DNA of 64,000 nt. Source: Marinomonas sp. SBI8L. Lineage in GTDB: Bacteria; Pseudomonadota; Gammaproteobacteria; Pseudomonadales; Marinomonadaceae. Position 1 is the first letter of the stretch. Each line of letters opens with the position of its first letter. Below, one piece after another: positions 8,357-17,629 of this stretch. The position numbers were made by a program, and so were the translations under genes. A model generated the notes under the pieces. The model was not told where the DNA came from and did no database searches. It saw only the letters and a list, made by a program, of their open reading frames with translations. Location of the stretch: contig NZ_JSEO01000001.1 of NCBI RefSeq assembly GCF_001624705.1, positions 62,001 through 126,000 of the forward strand, given 5' to 3'.

Positions 8357-9163
8357 TTAGATTTTGTATGTAAAAGCAACGTAGTGTGAGTTACCTGTTG
8401 ATTTCACATTAGATGCACCGTTCTCGATGCCATAGATTTGGTTATAGCTTTTCAGGCCGTAACCAACAGAATAGCGGTCTGAATGCCAGTAGATACCGTT
8501 AAACATAGCACCACCAGAAGTTGCATCGCCAAGAGTTACATCGTTATCCATACCGAACTGGTAATCTAGATAACCTTGGTATGCAATAAAAGAGTTATCA
8601 AATTGTTTGAATGGTTTGAACCAGTTAGTTGAGAACTGATAACCATTCATTTGCCTATTTGACTGATCATACAGAGCGTATAGGTTTACGCCTACTTTAC
8701 CGAACCAAGGCACTTCAACGTCTGCACCAATACCTGCAAAGTAGTTATTTACATCACTTTTACCATCTGCATCAACACCACCACTGATGTTAAACAAAGT
8801 AGAGATATAAACTTCTTTTACTGGACCAAAAGATAAGTCATTACCTGTCATAGCATCTAGAGAGAAACGAGGCGCAAGTTTCAAGAACATTTTATCGCTA
8901 GATTGCTTGTCGCTATCCTGATCAGATGTGATGTTAAAGATGTCTAGGTATCCATATAGATCAACAATGCCTGAACGGCCACCGAATTCCATTTCAATAT
9001 AGTCATGATCAGATTCACCTGGCAATTCGCCATCTGAATACATTAGGTTGAATTGAGACCAAGAGTAATCGTTTTTATGGATATCGCCATCTGTATAATC
9101 AGCAGCAAAAGCAGGTGCTGAAAGTGCAGCTGCAGCGCCTAAAACTAAAAGATTCTTACGCAT
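8357..9163 (-). CDS. ompK: OmpK/Tsx-type outer membrane channel
   Basis: A 268-residue outer membrane beta-barrel with a signal peptide (MRKNLLVLGAAAALSAPAFA, cleaved after AFA). The mature start ADYTDGDIHKNDYSW and the motif DYIEMEFGGRSGIVDLYGY follow the Vibrio OmpK pattern in the nucleoside-specific channel (Tsx) family. The chain ends with alternating aromatic strands (HYVAFTYKI), as expected for BAM-dependent insertion. The family forms channels for nucleosides, and OmpK is also a vibriophage receptor. It is transcribed alone, with a terminator downstream. Confidence 0.88.
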   Translation of the reverse strand: MRKNLLVLGAAAALSAPAFAADYTDGDIHKNDYSWSQFNLMYSDGELPGESDHDYIEMEFGGRSGIVDLYGYLDIFNITSDQDSDKQSSDKMFLKLAPRFSLDAMTGNDLSFGPVKEVYISTLFNISGGVDADGKSDVNNYFAGIGADVEVPWFGKVGVNLYALYDQSNRQMNGYQFSTNWFKPFKQFDNSFIAYQGYLDYQFGMDNDVTLGDATSGGAMFNGIYWHSDRYSVGYGLKSYNQIYGIENGASNVKSTGNSHYVAFTYKI

Positions 9164-9574
9164 TAGAAGTTTCCCAAGAGTGTTTAATTAATTTTTATAA
9201 ATATTTTTCTAGCTTTAGGAGCAAATCCAATTTGTAACAACATCACTGATAGAAAACCGTTAGGTTTTCCCTGTATCCAAAAAGCGGCAATCATTTTGCA
9301 TTCACATTTTATTACAAATCAAGCGATAATACTGACCAAATGTGCAAGAAAAAATAATTCTTACCATTTGGTCAGGAATAGTGGTTAAAAATAGAACGAA
9401 ATCACAATTTTGAGATTTACATGCGATTGTTTTTTGCACGATAAGAAAGAAAAGCGTCAGATAAATGAAAGAATTCTGTATGAATTTAAGTTTTTATTCA
9501 TTTTTCATGGATAAATTAAAACCTTATATCCAAATAAAAAATCTAAGCATTACACAAAAGAAGGGGCTTAAAGA
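9164..9574. other. AT-rich leader region upstream of the porin gene
   Basis: About 410 bp with no coding frame that I can support. It should hold the porin promoter. No clear palindrome or riboswitch was recognised. Confidence 0.35.
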
Positions 9575-9930
9575 TCACTTTTCTATATTAATTTCCAAGA
9601 AATTTACCGCATTAATAAAAAGTGAAAAGAGTTCATATTGAGCATTTATATCTAGTTTTTTATACAGATTTTTACAATGGACCTTAACCGTACCAAATGC
9701 AACATCAAGTAATTCGACAATGCTTTAAAGGCGTTATCTGGATCATTAATAGAGTAACTTCCCTCTCTCTATCCGTTAGCACTGGATTACCAAAGGTTTT
9801 AAAAGTATGAAAAGACGCTTCATGAGTTTCAGTTAGCTTTTATCTATTTATCCTTAAGTAACTATGGCTAGGTAAACCAAAAACGATTCATACATAATTG
9901 ATTTACATCAAGCATTACATTAGAGTCATC
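9575..9930 (-). pseudogene. Decayed LuxR-family regulator (C-terminal HTH recognisable)
   Basis: The minus strand encodes pieces of a LuxR/GerE DNA-binding domain in different frames. One frame, around 9760-9835, gives FGNPVLTDREREV, the start of the GerE domain. A second frame then gives INDPDNAFKA. A third frame down to a stop at 9575 gives IVELLDVAFGTVKVHCKNLY followed by KKLDINAQYELFSLF, the recognition helix and C-terminus. At least two frameshifts separate them. Upstream, about 9840-9930, are further fragments broken by stops. I infer a once-complete regulator that has been inactivated and truncated at the 5' end. Confidence 0.72.
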
Positions 9931-10001
9931 TAAATTAAGTTATTTCACTCAATAATGAACATGATTCGACCCTATTTGTAAAAGTAAATCTGGATTAGAA
10001 A

Positions 10002-10472
10002 ATGCTGTATGAAATCACCTTATTAGTCATTACCCTAGGCATCATTTTTATCTCGCTTATCCTATCTGAGAAAAGAGCAGAAAAAAGAGCCGAAAGTAAA
10101 ATTGAACGACGCTATATGGAAATATTTGGTGCAGATGTAAAAGATTTTGAACATCTCATTCGGTGTATTAATCAGCTTGAGTTTAAAAAAATCCCCGCCC
10201 CACTAAAGAATAATGTATCTATTTATAATCAGTTGCTACAAGCATCAGATTCTTATTTGGCCGCCTATATGGCTATTGATAAATCAAAACAGCAGATAGT
10301 CGAGCTCTCAATTAAAAATAGAGAGTTAGTCGATTCTTATACCAAGGTATTAAATCTTATTTCGCCTGCGGCTTATGATTCAATCAGAGAAGATAACGAC
10401 GAAGACATGGTGGTGAAGAAGATGGTCAGTGAAATACACACATCCTTAAATAGCCTCTCTAAACTTCCCTAA
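10002..10472 (+). CDS. Unknown membrane-anchored protein
   Basis: I do not recognise this 156-residue protein. It has one N-terminal hydrophobic helix (residues 2-22, LYEITLLVITLGIIFISLIL), then a charged amphipathic stretch (SEKRAEKRAESKIERR) and a mostly helical soluble part rich in Lys, Ser and Ile, probably cytoplasmic and coiled. There is no catalytic motif. Its 3' end overlaps the converging NTF2-like gene by 27 bp. The neighbouring upstream gene is the decayed LuxR regulator. Confidence 0.6.
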   Translation: MLYEITLLVITLGIIFISLILSEKRAEKRAESKIERRYMEIFGADVKDFEHLIRCINQLEFKKIPAPLKNNVSIYNQLLQASDSYLAAYMAIDKSKQQIVELSIKNRELVDSYTKVLNLISPAAYDSIREDNDEDMVVKKMVSEIHTSLNSLSKLP

Positions 10473-11003
10473 AAATTCTGCTGCACCAGACAAAGCCTTA
10501 ATATCAGGAATGGTATCTAAAATAGCTGAGCTCATAGCCCATGGGTATGTACCAGACTCTAACCAGTTCAGTATGCCTGATGACTGCTCTTTTGGTAGTA
10601 CTAACATATCTTCGATGAGAATAATGAGTTTGTTCACTTTATGTTTGCCTTCTAGCTCAAAGGTCCAATGATAATCCCCATAACCCACTTTTACTTCCCC
10701 CGTTTCTTTACTCGTCATCCCCACCAACCAATGACAATTTATGAGATTCTCACTTTGTTTAACAGTATCAAGAAAGCAAAGGGTATAAATATTTTCATAA
10801 GCCAGATTAAATTCACTAGAAAGCGTTTTGGTGATGGCATCCAATCCATTTACCTCACCTGGGAAGGAAATGTTTTCAGATTGCACCATCATTTTTAAGA
10901 CAGCATCTTGGCTAAATACAGATTCAAGCAAGTGTGGCTTGTTGGCATCTTTACCTTTTATATAGCGACCTATTTGGTCAAACAGAACCTTATTCTTTGA
11001 CAC
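10446..11003 (-). CDS. NTF2/SnoaL-like fold protein
   Basis: A 185-residue protein resembling the SnoaL/NTF2-like cone fold: an N-terminal helix followed by HLLESVFSQDAVLKMMV and curved beta strands with LINCHWLVGMTS and VGYGDYHWTFELEG. Members range from cyclases to binding proteins, so no reaction is proposed. The C-terminal tail, after residue 130, is longer than the minimal fold. It converges with and overlaps the preceding membrane protein gene. Confidence 0.6.
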   Translation of the reverse strand: MSKNKVLFDQIGRYIKGKDANKPHLLESVFSQDAVLKMMVQSENISFPGEVNGLDAITKTLSSEFNLAYENIYTLCFLDTVKQSENLINCHWLVGMTSKETGEVKVGYGDYHWTFELEGKHKVNKLIILIEDMLVLPKEQSSGILNWLESGTYPWAMSSAILDTIPDIKALSGAAEFLGKFREAI

Positions 11004-11136
11004 TTAATCCTCCAAAACGAACATCTTAAAAAACCTTCGCTAAGTTAGCATTATTATTGAATAAGGGCCAAATTAAGACAAAATGGAAATGAAAGGGATT
11101 TATCAATGAAAATGCGATAAAAACATACGAGAAAAA

Positions 11137-11532
11137 TCAGGTCTTGCTTTTAACACCGCAATCTCGACACTGAATCCCCTCTTTGACGGGAAATAAAGGG
11201 AAGTCCAACCCTAAAAAAATTAAAAATGCCCAACGTTTGCCGAATTGATAAAACTCGGTATTAGCGCTACCACAAGCAGGACACAGCTCAGCGTCGAACC
11301 CTTCTTGTTGCATTAACTCAGTTTCAAGGTCTTCCGCTAATGCTAAAAGAGCAGCTTGCTCATCTTCTTCTCTAACTTGTAAGCGTACACCACCTAATGC
11401 GTTCGAATATAACCATTGCATATTGATTGTATGCTCATCAGCAATGTAAGCAGACACACCAAGAGCATCCAGTTTAGACCAAGCTATTTGAGCTTCATAA
11501 GGATAAGTAAAACGCGCAATGGTGATTAACAT
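11137..11532 (-). CDS. DUF2007 domain plus zinc-ribbon protein
   Basis: A 131-residue protein. Residues 1-70 match the DUF2007 pattern (signal-transducing PII-like fold: ARFTYPYEAQIAWSKLDALG, then LGGVRLQVREEDEQAA). The C-terminal part carries two CxxC pairs, ELCPACGSA and QCRDCGVK, forming a zinc ribbon around a hydrophobic segment (FLIFLGLDFPLF). Function unknown; the metal-binding knuckle suggests protein or nucleic-acid contacts. Confidence 0.8.
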   Translation of the reverse strand: MLITIARFTYPYEAQIAWSKLDALGVSAYIADEHTINMQWLYSNALGGVRLQVREEDEQAALLALAEDLETELMQQEGFDAELCPACGSANTEFYQFGKRWAFLIFLGLDFPLFPVKEGIQCRDCGVKSKT

Positions 11533-11622
11533 AATGCCAACGCCTCTTATGAACCTTTTAAGCTTATCTCATATCCCCTAAGCTAACGTGATAAGCTCAG
11601 TCCATACCATATGTTCTAGTTT

Positions 11623-12393
11623 TTATCTGTTACTCTTAAAAAAAGAGTGAGTGTAAAGCACTGTTTTAAAACCGAGCTTTTGATAAATGTGATGTGCAGG
11701 AGAACCTTCATCAGCCACAATAGCGAGGCTTTTCATTAGTAATTTATTAAGACAATAGTTACCAGCAAAACACACTAAACTCTGACATACACCTTGATTT
11801 CTTGCTTCTTCAACTGTACCAACCTGTTGAAAACGCGCATTATCCCCATCGAAAAAGATGCCTAAATCACCAAGGATACGATCATCTTTTTTAGCAAAAA
11901 ACCAATGCCCTTCACCATTGTTTACCATTTTACGGTAACCAGCAAAACGCTTCTCTAAAAAGCCGGTTTCTTTTTTGGGTAAGCCTGAGTTTTTTAATTG
12001 ATTATGAATTATTTCTTGCCACTCTTCCTCTGTACTCACAATGCCAAGTGACAAATTCTCATTCTTAATTTCAATCATGGATTCGGTTCGAATCATGCCT
12101 TCATCAATGTCTACATCGAATTCTTTCACTTGATATTCATTAACAAGATCTAAGTCTTTAAACTCTGTATTATAGGAAAAGGCGAAAAAGTCATGCTTCT
12201 TAATGCTCTCAGCCTCTAAATGCTGATAATGCTTGGCAATGGCTGCGGCATTCGTAAAGGCGTAGTAATTACCCCAAATAAAGTCAGGATTAGACTCTGT
12301 ACTAATTTCGTAATAATCGTCTTTCTGTGTCACCTTGCCTGAAACACGGTGAAACATAAAATCGCTTTTATCGATAAAATTTAGTTCTTCCAT
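11623..12393 (-). CDS. GNAT-family N-acetyltransferase
   Basis: A 256-residue protein whose C-terminal half has the GNAT fold: GDLGIFFDGDNARFQQVGT (strands 4-5), the acetyl-CoA-binding turn VEEARNQGVCQSLV (Q/RxxGxG/A-like) and HHIYQKLGFKTVLYTHSF at the end. The N-terminal half is less conserved and may bind the acceptor. Acceptor unknown. A clear Shine-Dalgarno (AGGAAT context) precedes the ATG. Confidence 0.82.
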   Translation of the reverse strand: MEELNFIDKSDFMFHRVSGKVTQKDDYYEISTESNPDFIWGNYYAFTNAAAIAKHYQHLEAESIKKHDFFAFSYNTEFKDLDLVNEYQVKEFDVDIDEGMIRTESMIEIKNENLSLGIVSTEEEWQEIIHNQLKNSGLPKKETGFLEKRFAGYRKMVNNGEGHWFFAKKDDRILGDLGIFFDGDNARFQQVGTVEEARNQGVCQSLVCFAGNYCLNKLLMKSLAIVADEGSPAHHIYQKLGFKTVLYTHSFFKSNR

Positions 12394-12540
12394 TCTTGTT
12401 ATAACCTCATTCCTTAGGAGGTTTTGTTATATTAGAGCTTATAAAAAGGGTCAAGTTTTGCTGATCAAGTGGAGAGATAAATTCTGGCCTATGACTAAAA
12501 ATCTAAGCTAAGAAACCATTGAAAAGAAGGAGGTACAAGG

Positions 12541-12577
12541 CAAAAAAAACTCACTACCATAATAAAATGGCAGTGAG
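12541..12577 (-). terminator. Rho-independent terminator of ald
   Basis: On the minus strand, stem CTCACT-A-CCA / TGG-C-AGTGAG with an 8-nt loop is followed by eight T residues, about 45 bp after the ald stop. Confidence 0.85.
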
Positions 12578-12620
12578 CTCAAAATCTTAAAAGACGTTAA
12601 ATTAAACCTTTAGTCTCAGG

Positions 12621-13739
12621 TTATAGAGCTAATGCTTCTTCAGGGTCTACATATTCAAAGCCTAGGTTGTCAGCAACACTGCGACAAGTCACCAAACCTT
12701 TGTGTACATTCAAGCCATTTAACAAGTGTGCATCATCAGCCAAAGCGGCTTTATAACCTTTGTTTGCTAGCGCGATAATGTATGGAAGCGTTGCATTATT
12801 TAGGGCAAAGGTAGAGGTTCTTGGCACAGCACCTGGCATATTCGCTACGCAGTAATGAACAACATCATCAACAATGTAGGTTGGCTCTGCGTGTGTTGTC
12901 GCATGAGATGTCGCAAAACAACCGCCTTGGTCGATAGCAACATCAACAACAGCAGAACCTGGCTTCATACGTTTGATCATATCTTCAGTAACAAGCTTAG
13001 GTGCAGCTGCGCCCGGAATCAGAACACCACCAATAACGAGATCAGCAGATAAAACATGTTCTTCTAGGGCGTCTTTGCTTGAGTAAACAGTTTCAAGACG
13101 AGCACCAAATTGAGCATCAAGACGACGTAAAACATCAATTGAGCGATCAAGAATAACCACATTTGCGCCCATACCAATGGCCATTTGGGCAGCGTTAGAA
13201 CCCACGACACCACCACCGATAATCACAACTTTTGCAGGCGAAACACCCGGTACGCCACCGAGTAACATACCTCGACCACTGTTAGATTTTTCTAGGCATT
13301 GCGCGCCTGCTTGAATAGACATACGGCCTGCCACTTCAGACATAGGCGCTAATAGCGGCAAACTGCCGTTATCACTGGTTACGGTTTCATAAGCAATACA
13401 AACCGCTTTACTAGCAATCAGATCTTTTGTTTGTGGAAGATCTGGCGCTAAGTGAAGGTAAGTAAACAAAATTTGATCTGGGCGAAGTCTCGCACGCTCT
13501 TCTGCTAGCGGCTCTTTTACCTTCACTATCATGTCTGCTTCAGCAAATATCTCTTCTGCTGTTGTTTTAATCGTCGCACCTACCGCGCGGTAATCTTCAT
13601 CACTAAAACCAATACCACTACCTGCATTAGTTTCAATCATTACCTGATGGCCGTGGCTGATAAGCTCGCGGGCACTCGCAGGCACCATACCAACACGATA
13701 CTCATGGTTTTTAATCTCTTTAGGGACACCGATTAACAT
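12621..13739 (-). CDS. ald: Alanine dehydrogenase
   Basis: A 372-residue NAD-dependent L-alanine dehydrogenase, interconverting alanine with pyruvate and ammonium. Full family length with MLIGVPKEIKNHEYRVGM at the N-terminus, the catalytic Lys region MIVKVKEPLAEE, the catalytic His in LFTYLHLAPDL, the NAD fold VVIIGGGVVGSNAAQMAIG, and NNATLPYI near the end. It is monocistronic, with a strong terminator. No Lrp-type regulator is adjacent. In a marine heterotroph it would feed amino-acid nitrogen into central metabolism. Confidence 0.96.
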   Translation of the reverse strand: MLIGVPKEIKNHEYRVGMVPASARELISHGHQVMIETNAGSGIGFSDEDYRAVGATIKTTAEEIFAEADMIVKVKEPLAEERARLRPDQILFTYLHLAPDLPQTKDLIASKAVCIAYETVTSDNGSLPLLAPMSEVAGRMSIQAGAQCLEKSNSGRGMLLGGVPGVSPAKVVIIGGGVVGSNAAQMAIGMGANVVILDRSIDVLRRLDAQFGARLETVYSSKDALEEHVLSADLVIGGVLIPGAAAPKLVTEDMIKRMKPGSAVVDVAIDQGGCFATSHATTHAEPTYIVDDVVHYCVANMPGAVPRTSTFALNNATLPYIIALANKGYKAALADDAHLLNGLNVHKGLVTCRSVADNLGFEYVDPEEALAL

Positions 13740-14178
13740 ACTTATTCTCCTAACGACTTATTTTTATTTGCTACAAGAACCTATCTAAGCAGCACTTAGT
13801 AAAAGCGCTTTACTCAAAACAGGAGTAAATTTCTAATATCAGTATAGGAATATTTCAAAAGAATAACATACTTATATTTACAACAAATAAAGATACAACC
13901 ACCAATATAAACACATAATATAGTTATATAAACTGCTTTATCATGTCAAAAGCAGAATAATCAACAACTTTGAAAACTCACTTAAAGTGAACACCTATTG
14001 AACAAATAAGTTTTTAAGAAGAGAAAGCAGTAAAGAAAATACAAGACTAAAGTCGCAGGCAAGCACCTATAATTCCAAGTAAACAAGACAAAATTTGTCT
14101 AACCAAAAGCGTGTTTTTTGCTTATAATTGCTCAAATTTTTAAACATTCCCGCTTTAGGGCAGTACATAGGGTAAGAA
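13740..14178. other. Divergent promoter region of ald and ppaC
   Basis: 439 AT-rich bases with no supported gene. A TATAAT at 14123-14128 preceded by TTGC could be an extended -10 for ppaC. No strong palindrome was recognised. Confidence 0.4.
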
Positions 14179-15138
14179 ATGGCTTTTTTTGACTTAGAAT
14201 CACCAGAAAACAACGAAACAGATAATCTAGTATGGTTAGGCCACCTTAGCCCTGACAGCGATACCATTGGATCAGCAATTGGTGCAGCTGAATTATTTGG
14301 TGGCGAAGCACGTCGCGCCGGCGAGCTAAACAAAGAGACCGCTTTTGTTGTTGAATACTGTGGCGTTGAAGTACCTAAGCTAATCTCTAAAGTTGAAGGC
14401 CAAAAAGTGGGTCTTGTTGACTTTAACCAGAAAACGCAACTACACAAAGACGTAGATAACGGCGATATCGTTGCCATTATCGACCACCACGCGATCCAAG
14501 ATCAGCCAATCACATTCAATACTCCAGTATCTGTTGATATTCGTCCTTGGGGCAGCGCTGCAACCATTCTTGCTGATCGCTTTGAAAAAATGGGTAAAGA
14601 AATGAGCCCAACAACAGCATGTGTACTACTAGCTGGCATCTTGTCTGATACTCTGATTTTTGAATCACCAACCACTTGCCCAGTCGACAAGCCATACGCT
14701 GAAAAACTCGCTAAAATCGCAGGCATCGAAGATCTATATGACTTCGGCCAAAAAATGATGGAAGCTAAATCAGACCTAGCGGACGTTTCTACTTACGACG
14801 TACTAAAAGGCGATTTCAAACACTACGAAATCAATGGCAAGAAAGTGGGTTTTGGTGTCGCAGAAACGCTACTTCCAGAACAGCTTTTAGAACGTAAAGC
14901 AGACCTTCTTTCTGAAATGGAAGGTGAAAAAGCCAAGCAAGGTTTAGACTTCATTTTCTTCGCGATTGTTGATACAAAAACGAAAAATGCTCATCTAGTT
15001 ATCTACTCTGATGCAGAAGCAGAGCTCGCCGCAGCGGCATACGGTTACACCTCTGACGCTAACTTAATGTACCTACCAGGCATGATGTCTCGTAAGAGCC
15101 AACTAATGCCAGCAGTACAAGCAACACTAACAGCTTAA
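14179..15138 (+). CDS. ppaC: Manganese-dependent inorganic pyrophosphatase (family II)
   Basis: A 319-residue DHH-family pyrophosphatase that hydrolyses pyrophosphate to phosphate in the cytoplasm. All family II motifs are present: GHLSPDSDT (His and Asp metal ligands), VDFNQ, IDHHAIQD (DHH), and the C-terminal substrate-binding SRKSQLMP. The insert is absent, so there are no regulatory CBS domains. It is read alone and ends in a near-perfect terminator. Codon choice looks typical of a highly expressed gene. Confidence 0.96.
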   Translation: MAFFDLESPENNETDNLVWLGHLSPDSDTIGSAIGAAELFGGEARRAGELNKETAFVVEYCGVEVPKLISKVEGQKVGLVDFNQKTQLHKDVDNGDIVAIIDHHAIQDQPITFNTPVSVDIRPWGSAATILADRFEKMGKEMSPTTACVLLAGILSDTLIFESPTTCPVDKPYAEKLAKIAGIEDLYDFGQKMMEAKSDLADVSTYDVLKGDFKHYEINGKKVGFGVAETLLPEQLLERKADLLSEMEGEKAKQGLDFIFFAIVDTKTKNAHLVIYSDAEAELAAAAYGYTSDANLMYLPGMMSRKSQLMPAVQATLTA

Positions 15139-15188
15139 GTTCTTAATCTAAGAAACACAGTAAGCGTTGCGATAAAAACATTAATACT

Positions 15189-15223
15189 AAAAAGGCGAAC
15201 CTTGAATCAAGGTTCGCCTTTTT
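15189..15223. terminator. Strong terminator after ppaC
   Basis: A perfect 16-bp stem (15189-15204 with 15208-15223) around a 3-nt loop, A-run before and T-run after, so it can act on both strands. Confidence 0.92.
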
Positions 15224-15282
15224 ATATGGTTTTAAACTTGAAATAAGTCTTAGTTTTTATAAACACCAGCATTAATGAAAAC

Positions 15283-15549
15283 TTACTCTGATTCTTGACG
15301 CCGACCTAAGGCCTCACCTTTGAACAAGAAATAAGCCGATCCAGCGCCAGCCAAAAGAGTCGTATAAAAGTTTCCGTTAAATATTTCGATGAAGATAATG
15401 GGCAGTGACACCACACAAATAAGCAGCAACATTTTCACATACCAGAAGGCCGCGTTCTTTTGCGTTAACCTTTCAACGAGTACTAATACATAACCCGCTA
15501 CAGCAAAACTCACAACAAGCATAACTGCATCAAAAATGACCTGATTCAA
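15283..15549 (-). CDS. Small integral membrane protein, unknown
   Basis: 88 residues with three predicted membrane helices (about 6-26, 38-58, 63-78). Not recognised. It has a charged C-terminal tail (RRQESE) and no conserved catalytic residues. Flanked by converging ppaC and a GST-like gene. Confidence 0.6.
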   Translation of the reverse strand: MNQVIFDAVMLVVSFAVAGYVLVLVERLTQKNAAFWYVKMLLLICVVSLPIIFIEIFNGNFYTTLLAGAGSAYFLFKGEALGRRQESE

Positions 15550-15709
15550 TTCTATTATCTTCCTACAATTCTATATTTTATGAGCTCCTCAAGAGACACA
15601 AAAAACTAAGTAACTCACAGAACGCCTAAGTATAAAGGATTTTACCTCATCGAGAAAAATAAGCATTGTTAGTTCATCTTATAACGATATATTACTAAAC
15701 ACAGCAGGT

Positions 15710-16552
15710 TTAACTCGATAACAAATAAGCGTCAAAAACATAATCCCTATGCTTGAAAAGGATAGGATCTAGCCCCTCTGCCACTGTTTCAGGATAAGTC
15801 TCAAACGCAGTTCGAATACTCGGGTACATAGGACAAACCTCTTCACTTAAGGGCTTAAAATAGGCCATAAACATAGCGCTATAGATGTCTAGAGCAGTGA
15901 GGTTTTCACCAAAGTAATAAATGGACTCTCTCGTTTCTTGATTGTCTGACGCGAGTTTTTGAAGAGGCTTTTGTTGATGGGATTGGTGTTTTTGGTGAGA
16001 TTGTTGTTTCTTAAGACGCGCAGTTAATAGACCTAAAATACGGACTATTTCAGACTCATACACAGCAACATCTTCAGCGTGATAACCATATTTTGTAGCT
16101 AAATACTGAGCTATCTTGATAGGAAAACCACCCGCTTCATTCAAGCCTAGGTGGACACTTTGCAAGCGGCGTTGCCAACCTAAACCATGCTTGCTACAAA
16201 GTGTGTGGCATAAAGCAAGATGCTCTTCCCTCTCTGCATTATCTCCTGGTAATAAGCTGCTTTCTTCTTGAAAGCTGTTTTTATAATAGGCTTCTGCAAA
16301 ATTAAGTATGTCTAACCAATCACTCAAAGCAGGACCATTTTCAGGTTTTAAAGAAGGCGCATTATTGGCTTCAAACCAAGCTTGCTGTTCAGGATTAAAG
16401 GCATCGAAGGCAACTGGGGTATAAGGAATCGCTTTCAAATTTAAAATGGCTTTAGCCGCTTCACTCCAAGGACTAGGAATACCTTTTATCACTTGCAGTT
16501 TGATACCTGTAAGAGACTTAGCTTGCTCGAATGTGGCGTAGTTATCTGGCAT
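15710..16552 (-). CDS. Glutathione S-transferase-like protein
   Basis: A 280-residue protein. The N-terminal 80 residues look like a thioredoxin-fold GST domain (KLQVIKGIPSPWSEAAKAIL, AIPYTPVAF, APSLKPENGPALSDWLDIL). The C-terminal half is helical with FGENLTALDIYSAMFMAY, typical of GST C-domains. A low-complexity insert rich in Gln, His, Lys and Ser (residues about 184-200) breaks the second domain and makes the chain longer than a standard GST. It is divergent from a LysR regulator, which may control it. Confidence 0.68.
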   Translation of the reverse strand: MPDNYATFEQAKSLTGIKLQVIKGIPSPWSEAAKAILNLKAIPYTPVAFDAFNPEQQAWFEANNAPSLKPENGPALSDWLDILNFAEAYYKNSFQEESSLLPGDNAEREEHLALCHTLCSKHGLGWQRRLQSVHLGLNEAGGFPIKIAQYLATKYGYHAEDVAVYESEIVRILGLLTARLKKQQSHQKHQSHQQKPLQKLASDNQETRESIYYFGENLTALDIYSAMFMAYFKPLSEEVCPMYPSIRTAFETYPETVAEGLDPILFKHRDYVFDAYLLSS

Positions 16553-16694
16553 TTAAACTCCTTTGCACTTTTATTATCTGAATTGGGTCTAGGGAACCTA
16601 TGTGTAAAGATAATAAAAGCCTTCAAGCTTTAGACACAAACGATCTTATTTTATGATGAGATTAGAAAATCTAACTCAACAGGAAGTTCGCTCA

Positions 16695-17582
16695 ATGGAT
16701 ATGCAAAAAGCACCGCCCATTCAATACCTTAAAACCTTTGTCATGGCTGCTAAGCATATGAGTTTTAAGGAAGCTGCTTTCGAGCTATACCTGACACCCA
16801 GTGCGATTAGCCAACAGATTAAGAGTTTAGAAATACATCTATCTACTAGCTTATTTAATCGAGACAAGAAGCAACTTACTTTAACCTCAGCAGGCTCACG
16901 TTTTTTGAGCCTAGCTGAACATGTGATACAGGAATATGAAACAGGCTTTCAAGACTTTATCAGTTCACAAAAAAAGCAACCTATTAAGCTAAGCACTACG
17001 GCCTATCTTGCTAATCAGTACCTCATTCCAAACTTAGCAGACTTTCATAACACTAACCCTAATATCAAATTAGCGCTGCAAGCTTCCGAGAGCTATGTAT
17101 CCCTTGAAAAACATGCTCTAGATGCCGCTATTCGATTTACGGCTAAACCTGACACTAACGCTCGTCTCGTTTCTCCTGCCTATCTCGTTCTTGCCTGCTC
17201 ACCAGACTATTTTGAACGTAAAGAACTTGCAGATGAAATAAATTGGCACACGCAAAGTCTAATTCATTGTCGCCCTGAACATGATGATTGGTGGCGTTAT
17301 TTCAAATCAGAAACCAAACTCACACATGCTGAATATAAGACGATAGCGTCAGAACATTTTGACTCCTATGAAGCAGGAATACAGGCAGCTAAAGCAGGTC
17401 TAGGCATTACTTTGGCCATACTGCCCTTATCAAAACACGAATTAGAAAAGAAAGAGCTCATTGCCCTATCAGGCACTAAAATCCAACTAGAAGCGGCTTT
17501 TTATCTCATCACCCGAGAGAAGACGCAAAGGCATCAAGAATATGACGCCTTACTCGCCTGGGTAAGGAGTTTGTTGAATTAA
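16695..17582 (+). CDS. LysR-family transcriptional regulator (GcvA-like)
   Basis: The ATG at 16695 is preferred over 16653 because AGGAAG lies 8 nt in front of it. The protein (295 residues) begins MDMQKAPPIQYLKTFVMAAK and has the LysR helix-turn-helix FKEAAFELYLTPSAISQQIK followed by LFNRDKKQLTLTSAG. The pattern matches the GcvA/AmpR-like subgroup. It is divergent from the GST-like gene at 15710-16552, its likely target. Confidence 0.88.
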   Translation: MDMQKAPPIQYLKTFVMAAKHMSFKEAAFELYLTPSAISQQIKSLEIHLSTSLFNRDKKQLTLTSAGSRFLSLAEHVIQEYETGFQDFISSQKKQPIKLSTTAYLANQYLIPNLADFHNTNPNIKLALQASESYVSLEKHALDAAIRFTAKPDTNARLVSPAYLVLACSPDYFERKELADEINWHTQSLIHCRPEHDDWWRYFKSETKLTHAEYKTIASEHFDSYEAGIQAAKAGLGITLAILPLSKHELEKKELIALSGTKIQLEAAFYLITREKTQRHQEYDALLAWVRSLLN

Positions 17583-17629
17583 AAATATATTACTCAATCT
17601 TTGATAACAAATACCTATTAACTAATTCC

